NCBI GenBank assembly: GCA_026874595.1
Contig: CM049318.1
Span: 61,478,250-61,542,249 of the forward strand
Source of the DNA: Sipunculus nudus
Lineage: Eukaryota; Annelida; Sipuncula; Golfingiida; Sipunculidae
Direction of reading: 5' to 3'
DNA length: 64,000 nt
A program made the position numbers and the translations under genes. The notes beneath the pieces were generated by a model that saw nothing but the letters and a program-made list of their open reading frames with translations, had not been told where the DNA came from and made no database searches. Positions 1-12,045 of the stretch are shown piece after piece. Each line of letters starts with the position of its first letter. The first letter of the stretch is position 1.

Positions 1-104
1 TTAATTGTCATTTTACCAAGTAACTGGCCTTACTAATATTGAATTGCCATTATCCTTGTGTTCTTTGTTAACGTTGATGGGTTATATTTTCTGTTGATTT
101 ACAG

Positions 105-163
105 AGCTCAATATTAGCAAGAAAGTAGCACTTGCCCAGAGGACTGGTAAAGCCAAAATTTAA
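105..163 (+). CDS. Possible terminal coding exon of an unidentified gene
   Basis: A good acceptor (tattttctgttgatttacag) precedes a stretch reading LNISKKVALAQRTGKAKI and then TAA at 161-163. The following 400 bp look like a 3' UTR, with AATAAA at 553-558 and 586-591. The first ~1.2 kb is CpG-poor like the PTTG1IP gene body. Alternatively GTAAAG at 147 could be a donor. I do not recognise the peptide, and the rest of the gene would lie outside the window. Confidence 0.33.
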
Positions 164-1299
164 TTTATTTTTGTTATTATTTTTCATTTTCAGGTATATC
201 ATATCCTTTACCTTATTGAAGGTTCTAATCCTCACATCACCAGTTCTGTTGAATCACAGTAGATCTTGTTGCAGTTGTCAAATTTAGTGTTTGTTGAATT
301 TAGTTGTAACAAATCGGGAAAAATCCTTTATTTTTTAAACCTGACTTCATAATAGATAGATAACCCCCATAACGTTTTATTAAAGCCTTGGAAAGAAAAA
401 TACAAATGAGTCAATTAGACATTATACAAGTACAGGGGGTAATTTCAGAATATGGGAAAGTTGTAGTTTACAAATCTCTTGCAATTTAGCGTTCATTTAT
501 GTTGAACTGAGATATTTATGACTGTTGTAAATAAGTAAATTGCATTAATAATAATAAAGATTATTGAAAACCCAGCTGAAATTTAAATAAATTTTCATTG
601 GACTGCTGCTTCCCATTTTTCATCATCCAGAACTTGGAAACAACAGGTAGAACATTTTTTTTTTCGAATTTTCATGTAAAAATGTACAAAGTGAATACTG
701 ACAACACACTGATGAGATCCATGTGCATATAATCTCGTTTCTTGGATATACTATTATGAATGAGTTATTTTGTATATAAGTACATATTTATATGTCCAAA
801 ATGGATTCTAATAGGATGAGGCACATGGGTTAGAGAAATACATAAAACTACCTCCACATGTACAACTCAGTGGATATATTTATGTGTTGTATAATGTCTA
901 AGCAGCAGCCTTGTGGAGGTAATTTTAAGTAATGTCCTTTTGTCATTATTGATTATGTGAAAAAAATGGCACGTGTGCAATTGTGAGGTAAAACATTGTT
1001 TCATAATTTGTAACATACAGCATGAGGAATACAGTTTTAAAGTTACAACGTGTTCTTTTTACTTTATAATTGACCCGGTGAGACAGCCAATGTGCTGCTG
1101 CATGCCATTCCTGGAATTTTATTTTATCCCTTCCTGAAAGAATAATAAGTTCCATGAATGGCATTGAATGTTTTCAATGAGGGTATATAACTGTAAATTT
1201 TTCTGCACGAGGGCTATAAGCCTTGTAATGTCGGCAGTAAATTTATCATGCGCATTTTAAGGCTGATTTGAAGGCTGCCTAAATTGAAAGGCTTATCCC
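164..1299. other. CpG-poor AT-rich stretch, no gene seen
   Basis: Possible 3' UTR and downstream flank of a left-edge gene: AATAAA at 553-558 and 586-591. I count 4 CpG in 1-600. No convincing ORF. Confidence 0.5.
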
Positions 1300-2245
1300 A
1301 TGTACCTGGTTCAGGCTGGTTGAGAATGATGACTGGGAAATGCCCTGAATGTGAATGATGTCGGGGAGCCTTGGATATGAATGATATCCATTGGAAAGCC
1401 TTGATAATGAATAATGGCTGGGTAAAGCCTTGGATGTGAATGACGTCCCAGGGGAAATGCCTTGAATGTAAATGACAGTAGGGGGAAAGCCTTGAGTATG
1501 AATGATGTCGGGAGAGAAAGCCTTAAATATGAATGATGTCCGGGGGAAAGCCTTGAATATAAATGATATCCCTTGGAAAGCCTTGGATATGAATGACGTC
1601 TGGGTGAAAGCCTTGATCATGAATGATGGCTGGGGAAAGCCTTGGATATTAATGACGCCCCATTGGTAATGATTTGAATGTAAATGACGATAGAGGGGGA
1701 AAGCCTTGAACATGAAAGGTGTTTTGGGAAAGTCTTGAATACAAATGGTGTCTGGCGAAATCCTTGGATCTGAGTGGTGACCGAGAGGAAAAGCCTCGAA
1801 TGTGAATGATGTCCGAGGGGTAACCTTGAATGCATTTAAATGATGGTACGGGAAAGTTTTAACTGTGAATGGGGAAACGTCTTCAATATGAATGGTGAAT
1901 GGGAAAAGCCTTAAATTTGAATGATATCCAGGGGGAAATCTGAGATATGTCCAGTGGGAAATCATTAATGTGAATAATGTCGCGGAATATCTTGAACGTG
2001 AATGTTGTCAAGGGGACAAAACCTTGAATGTGAATGATGCCCGGGGGAGGAGCTTTGAAAGTGAAGGATACTTGGGGGAAACTCTAAATGTGAATGATAT
2101 CCAGGGGGAAAAGTCTTAAATGTGAATGTACTACATTTCGCGGGAAAAGCCTTGAATCTGAATGACGGTAGAGGAAAGTCTCGAATGTAAATGATGTCCA
2201 GGAAAACCTTGAATGTGAATGATGACCTACAAGCCAGGAACAAAT
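1300..2245. repeat. Minisatellite, about 32-bp unit, roughly 29 copies
   Basis: Variants of GGGGAAAGCCTTGAATATGA followed by ATGATGTCC repeat every 31-33 bp. Copies are degenerate, with single-base changes and small indels. On the minus strand the array reads as long ORFs with a repeating KAFP.TSFIF pattern. That pattern results from the repeat lacking stops and is not evidence of a gene. Confidence 0.93.
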
Positions 2246-3364
2246 ACTTCACAGGAAATATGCCTGTTGCATATATTGAAACTGTGAGTTTCATAATTCT
2301 TGGCTCACTGAGAGAAATTCATACTCCTGTTAAGATTACCAATTAAGGAATGGCTGCGAGGATTCTGCTGAAAGTTCGTAGGCTTTTCTATATATGAAGC
2401 CCCATCAATGACATCAGTCTCCACACAGAGAAGGTATCTTGTTAAGAATAATAATAAGTAAGGGTTAGATGGCTCCAACAGCTACGTGAAAGTGAACAGA
2501 CACGGTTCTTTTTGTTCATTGTAATAAAATTAAAACAAGGAGAAAGTTGGAAAAGATAGAGATGAAATAGTTAAAAGCTATAATTTTGAAGATGACATTC
2601 CAGATATTGCAATGTAGACACTGAACACAGTATAAGACCGTCCAGCCAAGGGACCGCACGAGAAGTCGTCGGGGCTTGTAGAGCAGCATGCAGCAGCCAC
2701 ACCCACTGGTCCTGGATACCACCAGCCTACAGACGGATACCCATGTCTTGAACTCAACGAATGATAAAGAGCAATCGTTGGTTTCTCCACCTGCCTGTTA
2801 TCTGACTATGATACCTTCATACCGTCTGGCTATGAAGTTAATATCATTATGAACCATATACATGGATTAAACGTCCATACACATATGCTGACAGATATAT
2901 AACAAGGGACGCATGGTCCATTGAAAGACTAAGCCAAGGATACCCCTCCAGGGGCACATAATTGTGCGCACTGCGTGCTTTTACACAGAAATCTGACTAT
3001 CACGGCATGAAATTACACCACTTAAGTAAATGGAGCAGATGTTGCCCCAGCAACGTTCATTCTGTCGAATTATATTCCAAATAAGCTGTTTGATCGTTAT
3101 CGTGTTTAATTTTGTGGTTGAATTGTTTTCGTGCGAAAAAAATCCCAAATAATCCCCGCTCCGCCCTCGTGGCTCCGGCTGTGCTATGTTATATAGCTAG
3201 TAAAAATCTTTGCAAAAAGTATCTCGCGTCGAGCGTTAAAGTGGGTAAAAGGTAGCTCCAGTTGATTTAGTTTGTTCCAAACAGACTAACGCATTTTCAG
3301 CAACACGTATCCAGTTGCCCCCGAAATTGTTTTAGACGCGTGACGTGGTCTTTCAGCGTGGGAA

Positions 3365-3391
3365 TTCCTGATAATGACGTCATTTCAGGAA
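3365..3391. promoter_or_regulatory. Palindrome centred on a CRE-like TGACGTCA
   Basis: The outer arms TTCCTGA / TCAGGAA and the inner AATGAC / GTCATT are symmetric, broken only by one extra T in the left arm. TGACGTCA is the full CREB/ATF consensus. No gene is seen next to it, so any regulatory role is speculative. Confidence 0.35.
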
Positions 3392-3649
3392 GACTTCCCC
3401 TCGCAACACGTGAATTAAAGATTGACTGATTTCCTAGTTACTTCTCAAAAGAAAGAAGTGTTTTTTTCATTCAAACACTAAACAAAGACCAAATGACTCC
3501 GCTTACTGTGTTATTCGCGGTCACAGGTTCACTCCAGTCCCCTATTGATCTCAATACTATCCTCAACAGGAAGTAAAGTTTTTTAATTCAAAATAAAGAG
3601 TTGTCTGCAAAAAATGTTGTTGAAAGCGCTACAACTTAAACACAGTTCC

Positions 3650-3666
3650 GGGGGGGGGGGGGGGGG
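3650..3666. repeat. G17 homopolymer (one of about 14 long G/C tracts)
   Basis: Other tracts of at least about 10 G or C lie at about 8092 (C), 10209-10230 (G with two T), 10285 (C), 13621 (G14), 20910 (C21), 26934 (C21), 28922 (G10), 29514 (G14), 32846 (G25), 39055 (C), 39097 (C), 40302 (C10) and 42061 (G14). None is present from 42.1 to 64 kb. Confidence 0.9.
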
Positions 3667-4010
3667 TACTGCTAATTGCACACGTTTTGTTTTAGGATCC
3701 GCAATCTCCAAGGATTCAATAAAATGTCTAAATAGGGCGACACATTTGATGGGGCTAGAGAAAAATAAGGCAAGTAAGTAACTGCAATATATGTAGCTCA
3801 TAAGATTGAAGAGAACCTATTATCATTATTAATCTTCAGTTTTAGGCACCAGGCGTTCCTATTCGATCTTAATACTGGTGTCGCACCCATTGTTAATCGA
3901 ACCAGTATTTGAAACCTGAATGTTACTAGTACAACTTTTAACTGATATGGATTCTGTTAACAAACAGTCGGGAGCCTAAAAGCCTACCCCAGAAACTCCT
4001 TATTTGTCAT

Positions 4011-4559
4011 GTGTTCAAGAGTACACTTTACAAGTGTAAACACTTTCACGCTTCAGTTACCCCGTTCACCTTGCGCATGTCAGAACGAATGCATACGAAT
4101 GGGCGGCTTCTACACTGGGACAAAAGAATTCTTTGTCATAATGGTATATATGATACAAAATATTATGTTGATTCTAATTACCTCCAAAATGTAATGGATT
4201 CTTCATACGGTTTTACTCTAACGCTCTGCAAATTTTCGAAAAATCTGGATATATCTTTTTACGTTAAGCAACGAACCAAGGCTGAAGTTATTTCTTTGCC
4301 ACGGACTTGCACCGAAAGATGTAAACTTGCCGTTTATCTGGGAGCATCATCAGTTCCCGATCAATCTAATGACAATCAACAAAGCTCAGAACAAGCGTTT
4401 AATACTCTAAGAGTGGTTTTTCCACATTGGCAGCTTTTATCTGCATTTTCGGGTACAAGAGCCTTCAACAATATATGTTTGTTTTCATACCCAAGACCAA
4501 CTGAAAACATAGTTTTTCATTGTTTTTTGAGCTTCAATACATACATTGATCTTTCATAA
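4011..4559 (+). CDS. Unassigned 182-codon open reading frame
   Basis: It starts MFKSTLYKCKHFHASVTPF and ends near FNTYIDLS. It has no internal repeat, no obvious TM segment and no motif I recognise. Residues 90-135 (RTCTERCKLAVYLGASS and a Gln/Asn/Ser-rich stretch) look protein-like. A uniform stop-free run of this length is improbable by chance in DNA this AT-rich, and it is not made of tandem repeats, unlike the other long ORFs. It may be an exon, a captured gene fragment or chance. No neighbouring exon was found. Confidence 0.25.
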   Translation: MFKSTLYKCKHFHASVTPFTLRMSERMHTNGRLLHWDKRILCHNGIYDTKYYVDSNYLQNVMDSSYGFTLTLCKFSKNLDISFYVKQRTKAEVISLPRTCTERCKLAVYLGASSVPDQSNDNQQSSEQAFNTLRVVFPHWQLLSAFSGTRAFNNICLFSYPRPTENIVFHCFLSFNTYIDLS

Positions 4560-5029
4560 ACTTTAACTTTTCTACATACAGTCATATAATTTCTTCAAAT
4601 TATTTTCACAGAATAGATGGCTTATATACACTCGTCAGCACTCCGGCTATGATGGTGCCGCGCCCATATTGATTATCGGAAGAAAAAAAAAACATTCTCA
4701 CGCAAATTGGTATGCCCTATATACACTCACGTATACTTCTTTGTTTGATCTCTTGAATGGTATAATTTGCTGACGTTTTTAGGGGAGGGGAATCATAGCA
4801 CAAGTGATCTTTTCGTCATGAACAACAAAACCTGTGAAAATCATAGTATAAAAATATGCGACACTCAGTCCCTACCAGCTTATTACAAAACTGTTTATCA
4901 TGCAGATCCGTGGATTTTCAAAAGGGGCATCTAGTAATTACATAACAAGAGCTTGTTCACTGTAAACCAATCTGACGTGTGCCATGCGCGTATTTTCCGT
5001 GTTAAGCTACGTTTCCCTATACGCGTTTT

Positions 5030-5205
5030 AAGAAAAGGAGGGGTCTTACCCAGGAGTACTAATGGCAAAACCTGAAAAAAGGTCCCGAGTTCCGGAGAAG
5101 AGGTTAGAGGCCGAAAAAAATGGTCTGAAACCCTTAAAATGTTTGTGGTGGCTGCAAAGGGGTGGAATACGGACCCCTCCCCCGGATCCGCTTCTGTCCA
5201 TATGT
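5030..5205 (+). mobile_element. Dispersed repeat family E copy (ends near GGATCCGC)
   Basis: Shares block order with 40135-40330: AAAAAAGGTCCC, AGAGGTTAGAGGCC/AGAAGGGTCCAGGGCC, AAAAAAA.TGGT.T.AA, and GGA.CCCTCCCCCGGATCCGC. A 122-codon minus-strand ORF that crosses this copy is not supported as a gene. Confidence 0.55.
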
Positions 5206-5344
5206 CTTTCAGTATGCGTATATGCGTGGAATTCGCCCCAGGAGCGACCTTCACGCATAGGGTCTGTGTGAACTCGGGAATTCGGTGAAATGACGTCACT
5301 CCATCATCTTCCCGAGGAACCTGATAGATCCACTGAACCCTACG

Positions 5345-5907
5345 TTTGCCTGTTCACACATATACGCGTATATAAAAACATAGCTGAATATTCTACTCGT
5401 ATACGCGTATACGCGAATATGGAAACATAGATATATGTTCTACTCGCATACGCATATACGCGTTTATTGAAACATAGCTATATATTCTACATGAAGGCAT
5501 ATACGCGTATATGGAAACATAGCTATATATTCTACTCGTTAAGGCATATACGCGTAAATAGAAACATAGCTTTAAATTCTACTCGTAAAGGCATATACGC
5601 GTATCTAGGAACACTGCTATGTATTCTACTCGTATACGCATATATAGGCGAATATGGAAACATAACTATATATTCTACTCGTGAAAGCATATACGAGTAT
5701 ATAGAAATATAGCTATATATTCTACTAGTATACGCATATATACGCGTATATGGGAACAAAGCTATATATTCTACTCGTATACGCAAATTCGCGTAAATGG
5801 AAACATAGCTATATATTTTACTCGTACACGCATATAAGCGTATATGGAAACATAGCTATATATATTGTACTCGTACACGCATTTACGCGTACATTGAAAC
5901 ATAGCTT
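5345..5907. repeat. 47-bp minisatellite, left array (about 12 copies)
   Basis: The unit is ACGCGTATATGGAAACATAG followed by CTATATATTCTACTCGTATACGCATAT-type sequence, 47-49 bp long. The palindromic TATACGCGTATA and CGTATACG parts recur in every copy. It belongs to the same array as 6961-7385, from which it is separated by a transposon-like insert. Confidence 0.93.
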
Positions 5908-6960
5908 CAGTCAGTCCCGCTTATTGTCATGTCGGGGGTGCATGTTTATATTATAATAACCGGGATGTGGTATTATGCGGGTTTCAACATTGATGGCCTT
6001 TTGAGTCATAGAAAAAACATTATGGCTCAAATGATATTAAATAAATCGTCAATAAAAAGGAAACAGAAACGTTTATGAGCACCTTTTAAAGCACAACGGC
6101 ATGTCAAATTACGTTTATGCGCACCTGACAATTTATTTTCTGTAAGTTTTGTGCCGCATGACGCAATAATTGGCCAAAATCCGACCTGCCAACAGAAAGA
6201 GACATAGCGTCTGGGTCATGAGGACAAATGTGTGGAAATATGCGGCACTGTAATAAGGTTACGAGTAGGCAAACTATTTTACTAGATAATTCTTTCCCGA
6301 CTATTGCGCCTTATTTTCCGTATGTCTAATGTATGACTTAAACATCCTTGATCTTCCGTATGATAGGACTGTTCGAGGAGCGGGCATCGTCTAGCCAATG
6401 TCAACATTACAAAGTCTCCAGTGCTCACAAAACCTCCAGCTTTTCGTTTCCCCTTATAGGGGATTTCCAGTCGTAAGCAACGTTAAAAGCTCATGCTTCC
6501 TATCATCTCGGTGAAACGTCACCGAGGTATGAACCAGGAGTTCATTATGTTTGACTGTGATCGCAAACATCGCCCTTGTTAACGTACGAAGAAACGTAAT
6601 AAATCTTGATTACCGTGGTATCTTATGGCGTTAATTTGCTAAGTAACGGGGAGTAACCCATCCATCACTACACTTGCCTGCCGCATACAGGTGGAAGATG
6701 TGATCGTTTGATACGCCTGACCTATTACAGGCTCTTTGCCTCGTTGATCGACTTGTCGGCGTTTGATGTGATACTAACTGCGAACTGGTATAATGGCCAA
6801 GGGTGCCAAGCATGACAATAAACGGGATTATGACACTATTCCATTATATTAAACGGTCGGATTTACCATTGTTTATATAGGAAATGGTTTGGACTTTCAG
6901 ATTTTTGTGACAATAAACGGAATTTTCTATTAACCGATATGACACAAAGTGGGCTCGACT
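5908..6960. mobile_element. TIR element inserted in the 47-bp minisatellite
   Basis: The left end CAGTCAGTCCCGCTTATTGT and the inverse of the right end (AGTCGAGCCCACTTTGTGTC) align over about 27 bp, both continuing into CATGTCGG/CATATCGG. The junctions fall within one minisatellite unit: ...GAAACATAGCT on the left and ATATTTATTCTGCTCG on the right. Subterminal inverted copies of CATGACAATAAACGGGA occur near 6811 and 6910. There is no transposase ORF in about 1.05 kb. The target duplication and superfamily are unresolved. Confidence 0.6.
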
Positions 6961-7385
6961 ATATTTATTCTGCTCGTACACGCATTTACGCGTGTATGGA
7001 TCCATTGCTATATATTCTACTCGTATACGCATATACGGGTATATTGAACCATTGCGATATATTTTCAATCGTATACGCATATACGGGTATATGAAAACAT
7101 AGCTATAAATTCTACTCGTACACGTATATACGCGTATATGGAAACACAGATGTATATTCTTAACGTATACGCATATACGCGTATATGTAAATATAGCTGT
7201 ATATTCCACACGAATACGCATATACGCGTAAATGGAAACATAGCTATATATTCTACTCGTATTTGCATATACGCGTAAACTAAAACATAGCTATATATTC
7301 TACTGGTACACGTATATACGCGTATATGATAACATAGCTATATATTTTACTCATACACGCATATACGCGTATATGGAAACACAGC
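6961..7385. repeat. 47-bp minisatellite, right array (about 9 copies)
   Basis: Same unit and orientation as 5345-5907 (ACGCGTATATGGAAACATAG and CTCGTATACGCATATACGCG). Copies vary by a few substitutions. Confidence 0.93.
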
Positions 7386-7799
7386 TTAAGACAGGTTGTC
7401 GCTGTGTTTACTTTGCAGCACGTATCTACATCAAAGTAAGTATACCGAAGACAGAGACACTATTCAAAGATAGCGATGTGGAGCGATTGTTAGATATTAT
7501 GTCTCCTTATCACAAGGACGCTGACAAAAATAAGTAACGTGTGGCAAAGTAATAAAATAGAAATGTAGGACGCAGATGGTCCCTAAATAAGTAACCTTAA
7601 AGCATATTCTTTGTTTTCAGATAATTATAGATCCCCACTGGGGGGACAGATAATTATAGATCCCCTCTGGGGAGACATTTTTTTCAGTCCCATTGTCTGA
7701 TGTTGTTGTCGTAAGTCTTCCTCTGTAGTATGGACGTCTTGTTAACGCAATTACTTTTGAAGCGCTGCATATTTGAAAGACAAATCATTTCTACCCAAA

Positions 7800-8890
7800 T
7801 CGTATTGTTCGAAAACTGGTGACCTTGACCTTGATATTTAATGTCAAATCAGCCAAAATGTGAATCGTTTTAACTACATTACTGTTGAAGAACCATATGT
7901 GGATGTTTAAAATTTGATAAACAAGTTGTTTTAATCAAATCAGCCTTAACCAGAATTTTCGGGGTCAAATCAGCTGAATTATATAAAGTTCATTATTTAG
8001 GATTTCTTGTGAGCCTTATAACCTAAGAAGTATTATCAGTTTCTAAACAGTGCCTTTTTCCGCTTTCCTGAAGCCTGGTGTGTTTATAGTGCCCCCCCCC
8101 CCTCGAAAAATTGTTTTTCTGTCCGTTAGTCTCTCATCATGGTCTTTCATCGTCTGTGGGATATCATGTGAACCTGAGGACTTTTGTCTTTTTTTAAGTG
8201 CTGCATATTTTCCCCTGAAATTCGAAACACAAATGGTTTTTACCAAAATCACGGATGAGTTCGAAAGGAGTGACCTTAACCTTGATCTTCAAGGTCAAAT
8301 CTGAGGAATTCTGGGATTATTATTAACCATAAAACTATTGTTGTACTGTATATCTTTTCTTCAAATTTGACGTACCAGTTGTTTCTGCCATGTTCTCGGA
8401 GTTGTTTGGAAGTCTGAGACCTTGACTTTGATTTTCAAGGTGAAATTTGCGGAAATCTTGAATAACTGTGACCGCTATAACTTTAAATTACTGAAGATTT
8501 CCCCCGAAGATTTGAGACACGAGTAGTTTTTAGAATGCTGTTTCACAAGTTCAAAACTGGTGACCTTGACATTGATGCACAAGGTCAAATCAGCACAAAT
8601 GGAATATTATTTGAACTTGACAACTTTTGAAACGTTGCATATTTTGTCATCAAATGTGATTGACATATTGTTTCAACGAATTATCAGAGGACTTGTGGTC
8701 TTGGCCTTTATATTCAAGGTCAAATCAGCCGAATTTTACTTCGTCTTTAGGAAATACTACGCATATGTCTCTCAAGGCTTACACACAAATTGTTTTTACT
8801 ACGTTCTTTGAGGAATTTGAAAATGGTGTACTTGACCTTGATCTTATTCTCCTCTTGTACAACTTGTATGGACCAGTCATGATTGGCTTG
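7800..8890. repeat. Degenerate ~145-bp tandem repeat with GACCTTGA / TCAAGGTC cores
   Basis: Related cores recur near 7822, 8269, 8418, 8561, 8699 and 8827: GTGACCTTGACCTTGAT then TTCAAGGTCAAATCAGCC. The spacings are multiples of about 130-150 bp. Each unit has an inverted pair TGACCTTGA...TCAAGGTCA that could fold. Between the cores lie related TTTGACAACTTTTGAA... stretches. Two minor ORFs here are by-products. Confidence 0.75.
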
Positions 8891-8899
8891 AGTTTTCAC

Positions 8900-10640
8900 A
8901 TATATATGACCCATCACTTAAGGAAGATCTCGATATTGGTGTCAGAAGGTCAGGGGTCGAGATCACATCTGAATTTAATCTTAGTTTTGTTTTCATTTGA
9001 TAAATTCTTGGTGTGAATCTTTGGCTACAAATTCATGCTAGTCAGCAGAGCGTCATGATACGTGTGTCACTTGTTAGTGTTTCTTGGCCTGCGTGTGCAA
9101 GACATCCTTGTGTCTTTTGAGCTGCTGTAGCTGGAGAGAGTCCCCATGGTGGTTGCCACGGCGACGGTATAGCTAGGTGAATTTATCTTACAGATAGTGG
9201 CTTGCTTGATTATTAATGACTAACACAGACTTAATGATGTTGTCAACATAATGAGTTTTGACCACCGGATTCTTCACAACGTATTCATCTGAACAGAGCC
9301 ATCAACGCGAGTTCTGCGTTTTGTCACGTGTGTCACCTGCTGACATATTGATCACTGTCTAATTATCTGAGAGTGTCGCGAGATACCCCGTGGGGAAAGG
9401 TGTGCCACCCAGAGCTTCCATACTGTCATACTGTGAAACGACTTTCATTGTTATGCGAGGCTTCCATTTTAGCGATCTCACTAAACAGTAAACTTCACAA
9501 AGTATGTACCAAATAATTGTTTTATAGACGCATAAACTTGTAACAGTTCCATGAGGGCCCCAGTATAACCACGGACAGTGGAAATGCTTGTTCATTAACA
9601 TTAGCAAATAATATACTTATTGCATAATAATACTCATATTATTGTGAATAAAACTAAATATCTGTTTAAATTGATAATATCGATCTTTTTTTATTTTAGA
9701 CTTTACACTATACAGGGAAGGATAACTTATATGAATTACCAATGAGGCAAAATTATAATTGTTTGTGTTACCTGTACAGATGGGGTATTAAAGTCATAAT
9801 GGTTTTATTTTCGCGATAATTTTATTTTCGCTAAAATCGCGAATTTGAAACCCTCGCGAACAAAGAGTGTTCAACTGTAAGGGCTGATCGGGTTGCCGCA
9901 TCATCCCTTCTCTTGGCCTTCTGCCATTAAGAATATAATTGCTTATTTAATTATTTAATTCCTAAAATAAAAGCCAGAGATCGTAATGGTTTGTAGGCAC
10001 AAATTCAAAATACAACAACGTATTGTCGACAGTGCCGAAAGGCCTTTACCTGCTCAGTAACATTATTAACTTGGTGCAACTAATTTACAGCGGACCCTGT
10101 GGACTCTGCGCCGAACTTGCGCAGAGCACTGTTTCAGTTAACTGGTCAAGGTTCATTGCATGACATAGTGGCCTCCGTTTCAGCAAGTGGTCGTGGGCCT
10201 TGTTTCAGGAGGGGGGGGGGGGTGGGGGGGGTGGGTAACATGTCCCCCTCACTTTTATTGAGTGGGAGTATAAAGTGAATGCCCCCCCCCCCCACCTTCG
10301 TTTTAAGGGGAATACGTGATTTAAATTAAATTTAGATTAAGAAAAAAAGTATTCTTTTATAAGTAAATATATATTCTACAGTATGCTCCTTTGTCATACA
10401 CATCCTTGTCATATTATATATTTTTAGCAAACGAGGCCCATTTGCTGAAAAAGAAGAGGAAATATATTTTTTTATTCTCCCTACCAGATGCTATCAGATT
10501 TTGCGCAACATTGACGATCCTTGCCCAGGCCACCTTGTTACTTTAGCTTTTGCTTCCACAGCATCCTCTGTTTCAACCATTCCTGTCCATTGAAATTATC
10601 ACAGATTTCCTTGTTTGAGTGTTAAAAAGGACGTAGGCAG
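8900..10640. other. Intergenic stretch with a MITE-like fragment
   Basis: Near 9795-9885 the sequence TTTTATTTTCGCGATAATTT and TTGTTCGCGAGG (inverse) suggests part of a TIR element. G-rich and C-rich tracts lie at 10209 and 10285. No gene seen. Confidence 0.5.
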
Positions 10641-10679
10641 GATTTTAAAAAGGGGGCACAGGAGGGGGGATGGTATGGG

Positions 10680-11440
10680 AATGGAAACCTGAAACTAGGT
10701 CATAGTTACTTATATATTCTGCAAACTAGGGGCTGAAAGCATGATTTTGAGCACCCAAAGATACAGACAGGGCACAAACTGTATCCATTTTGGTCTAGAA
10801 TCTTCTAACATGACATTCAGGGAGGTCTTGGGTAAATCGCCATTGAAACCTGAAATCAGGTCATGGGGACCTCTATAATCTACGAACTATGGGCCAAAAA
10901 CATGATAAAGAGCGCCCAGATAGGGCACAAAAGTTTACTGTTTGCCCTAGAACCTTCTAATATGACGTGATTGGCAATTTTCCTTTCACTTCTTACATAA
11001 GGCCACTATGACCTATATTCTCAAGATATGTGAAAGGACATGATTTGAGCACCCTATAGGACAGATTTGCCCGATTTGTTACAGTTGGACCTAGCAACTT
11101 CTAATTTAATTAAGATCGAGGGAGGTCCCTGTAGAATCTTCTTGGAAACCTTTAATAAGGTTACTGTGACCTATATTCTGTGAGCTTTGCAAAAGAAAGG
11201 TATTTGAGTACCCTGTAAGCTAGCTACACACAAATTGTTGCAATTGGACTTAGAAACTTCTAATTGAGTACCTAGCGAGTTCTTGGTAAAGTCTTCTTCG
11301 GAACCCTAAATAAGGTTGCTATAATCTATTTTCTAAGGACTGTTGGCAAAATACATGATTTTGAGCACTCTTGGTGTCAATCTATCTATTGTTCAAGGAT
11401 CCTTAAATTGAGCCGAGCGTCAGGATCTATGGGCCACTTA
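10680..11440. repeat. Degenerate ~155-bp tandem repeat, about 5 copies
   Basis: Units start near 10684, 10846, 10986, 11144 and 11300 with GGAAACCTNAAATAAGGT and then GACCTATATTCT. They share TGATTTTGAGCACCC, GGCACAAA and TTCTAATNTGA. Copies are strongly diverged, so the array is old. Confidence 0.8.
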
Positions 11441-11854
11441 TTGTGAATTTGGACCTGCTGATACGAAATGGGGCTCTATTTTACGGTATTACTCGCTTAT
11501 TTTAATATTTACCGGATTTTTGTCAGAGAAGTCATCTGCCAGAGAAATAGCCTTTTACTAACGTCAAAGTGTGGAACCCCCTTTAACCCAGCTTTAACTT
11601 CTTAATATATATGAGAGGTTTTGCTGTATCTCAGCCACTAATAGTGCGATTTTCCAAATTCAAAGTCGCACAGAACAAGTGAGGTATGTGGGATATCTAT
11701 TTTAAAAATATGGCAAGATTTGATAAAAAAAATTAATCAAGTCATTTAATTATTTAGTCTGTAGCCTGGATTATGCGAGCAAAAAAGTGCTCTGCTTGTT
11801 AATTTCAAGCACAATGAAATTTCAGCATACATGGAAATCCGGCCTGATTCCTAG

Positions 11855-12045
11855 CTGCATACGCATGCGTACTGCTTACATACAGGTGATGCATACGCAT
11901 ATGAAATTCCACCTTTAATGGAATCACTCGAAGAGAATATAATGTGTCCGATTCCTGGCTGCATACGCATCCGTACCACATACGTACAACATACGTGCCA
12001 CATACGTACAACATACATACCACATACGTACAACATACGCATACG
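11855..12045. repeat. Short repeats of CATACGTACAACATAC type
   Basis: TACCACATACGTACAACATA occurs about three to four times between 11970 and 12045. The two CTGCATACGCATNCGTAC blocks near 11855 and 11960 are preceded by a similar GATTCCTNGCTG, indicating a ~105-bp partial duplication. Confidence 0.65.

Larger units (their letters stand above)
2250..4000. other. Intergenic stretch, no gene seen
   Basis: CpG is more frequent than in the gene body. It contains the G17 tract (3650) and the CRE-centred palindrome (3365). The short minus-strand ORFs near 2516-2790 and 3583-3801 have no support. Confidence 0.6.

Noticed and set aside
1279-2294. Long minus-strand ORFs (228 and 109 codons) with a KAFP.TSFIF pattern
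   Set aside because: They follow a degenerate ~32-bp minisatellite whose unit lacks stops in this frame; the repeats vary by indels that a coding sequence would not tolerate.
3846-4690. Direct repeats (TGGTGTCGCACCCATTGTTA and TGGTGCCGCGCCCATATTGA) around the 182-codon ORF as LTRs
   Set aside because: The similarity covers only about 30 bp, with no TG..CA ends, primer site or retroviral-type domains.
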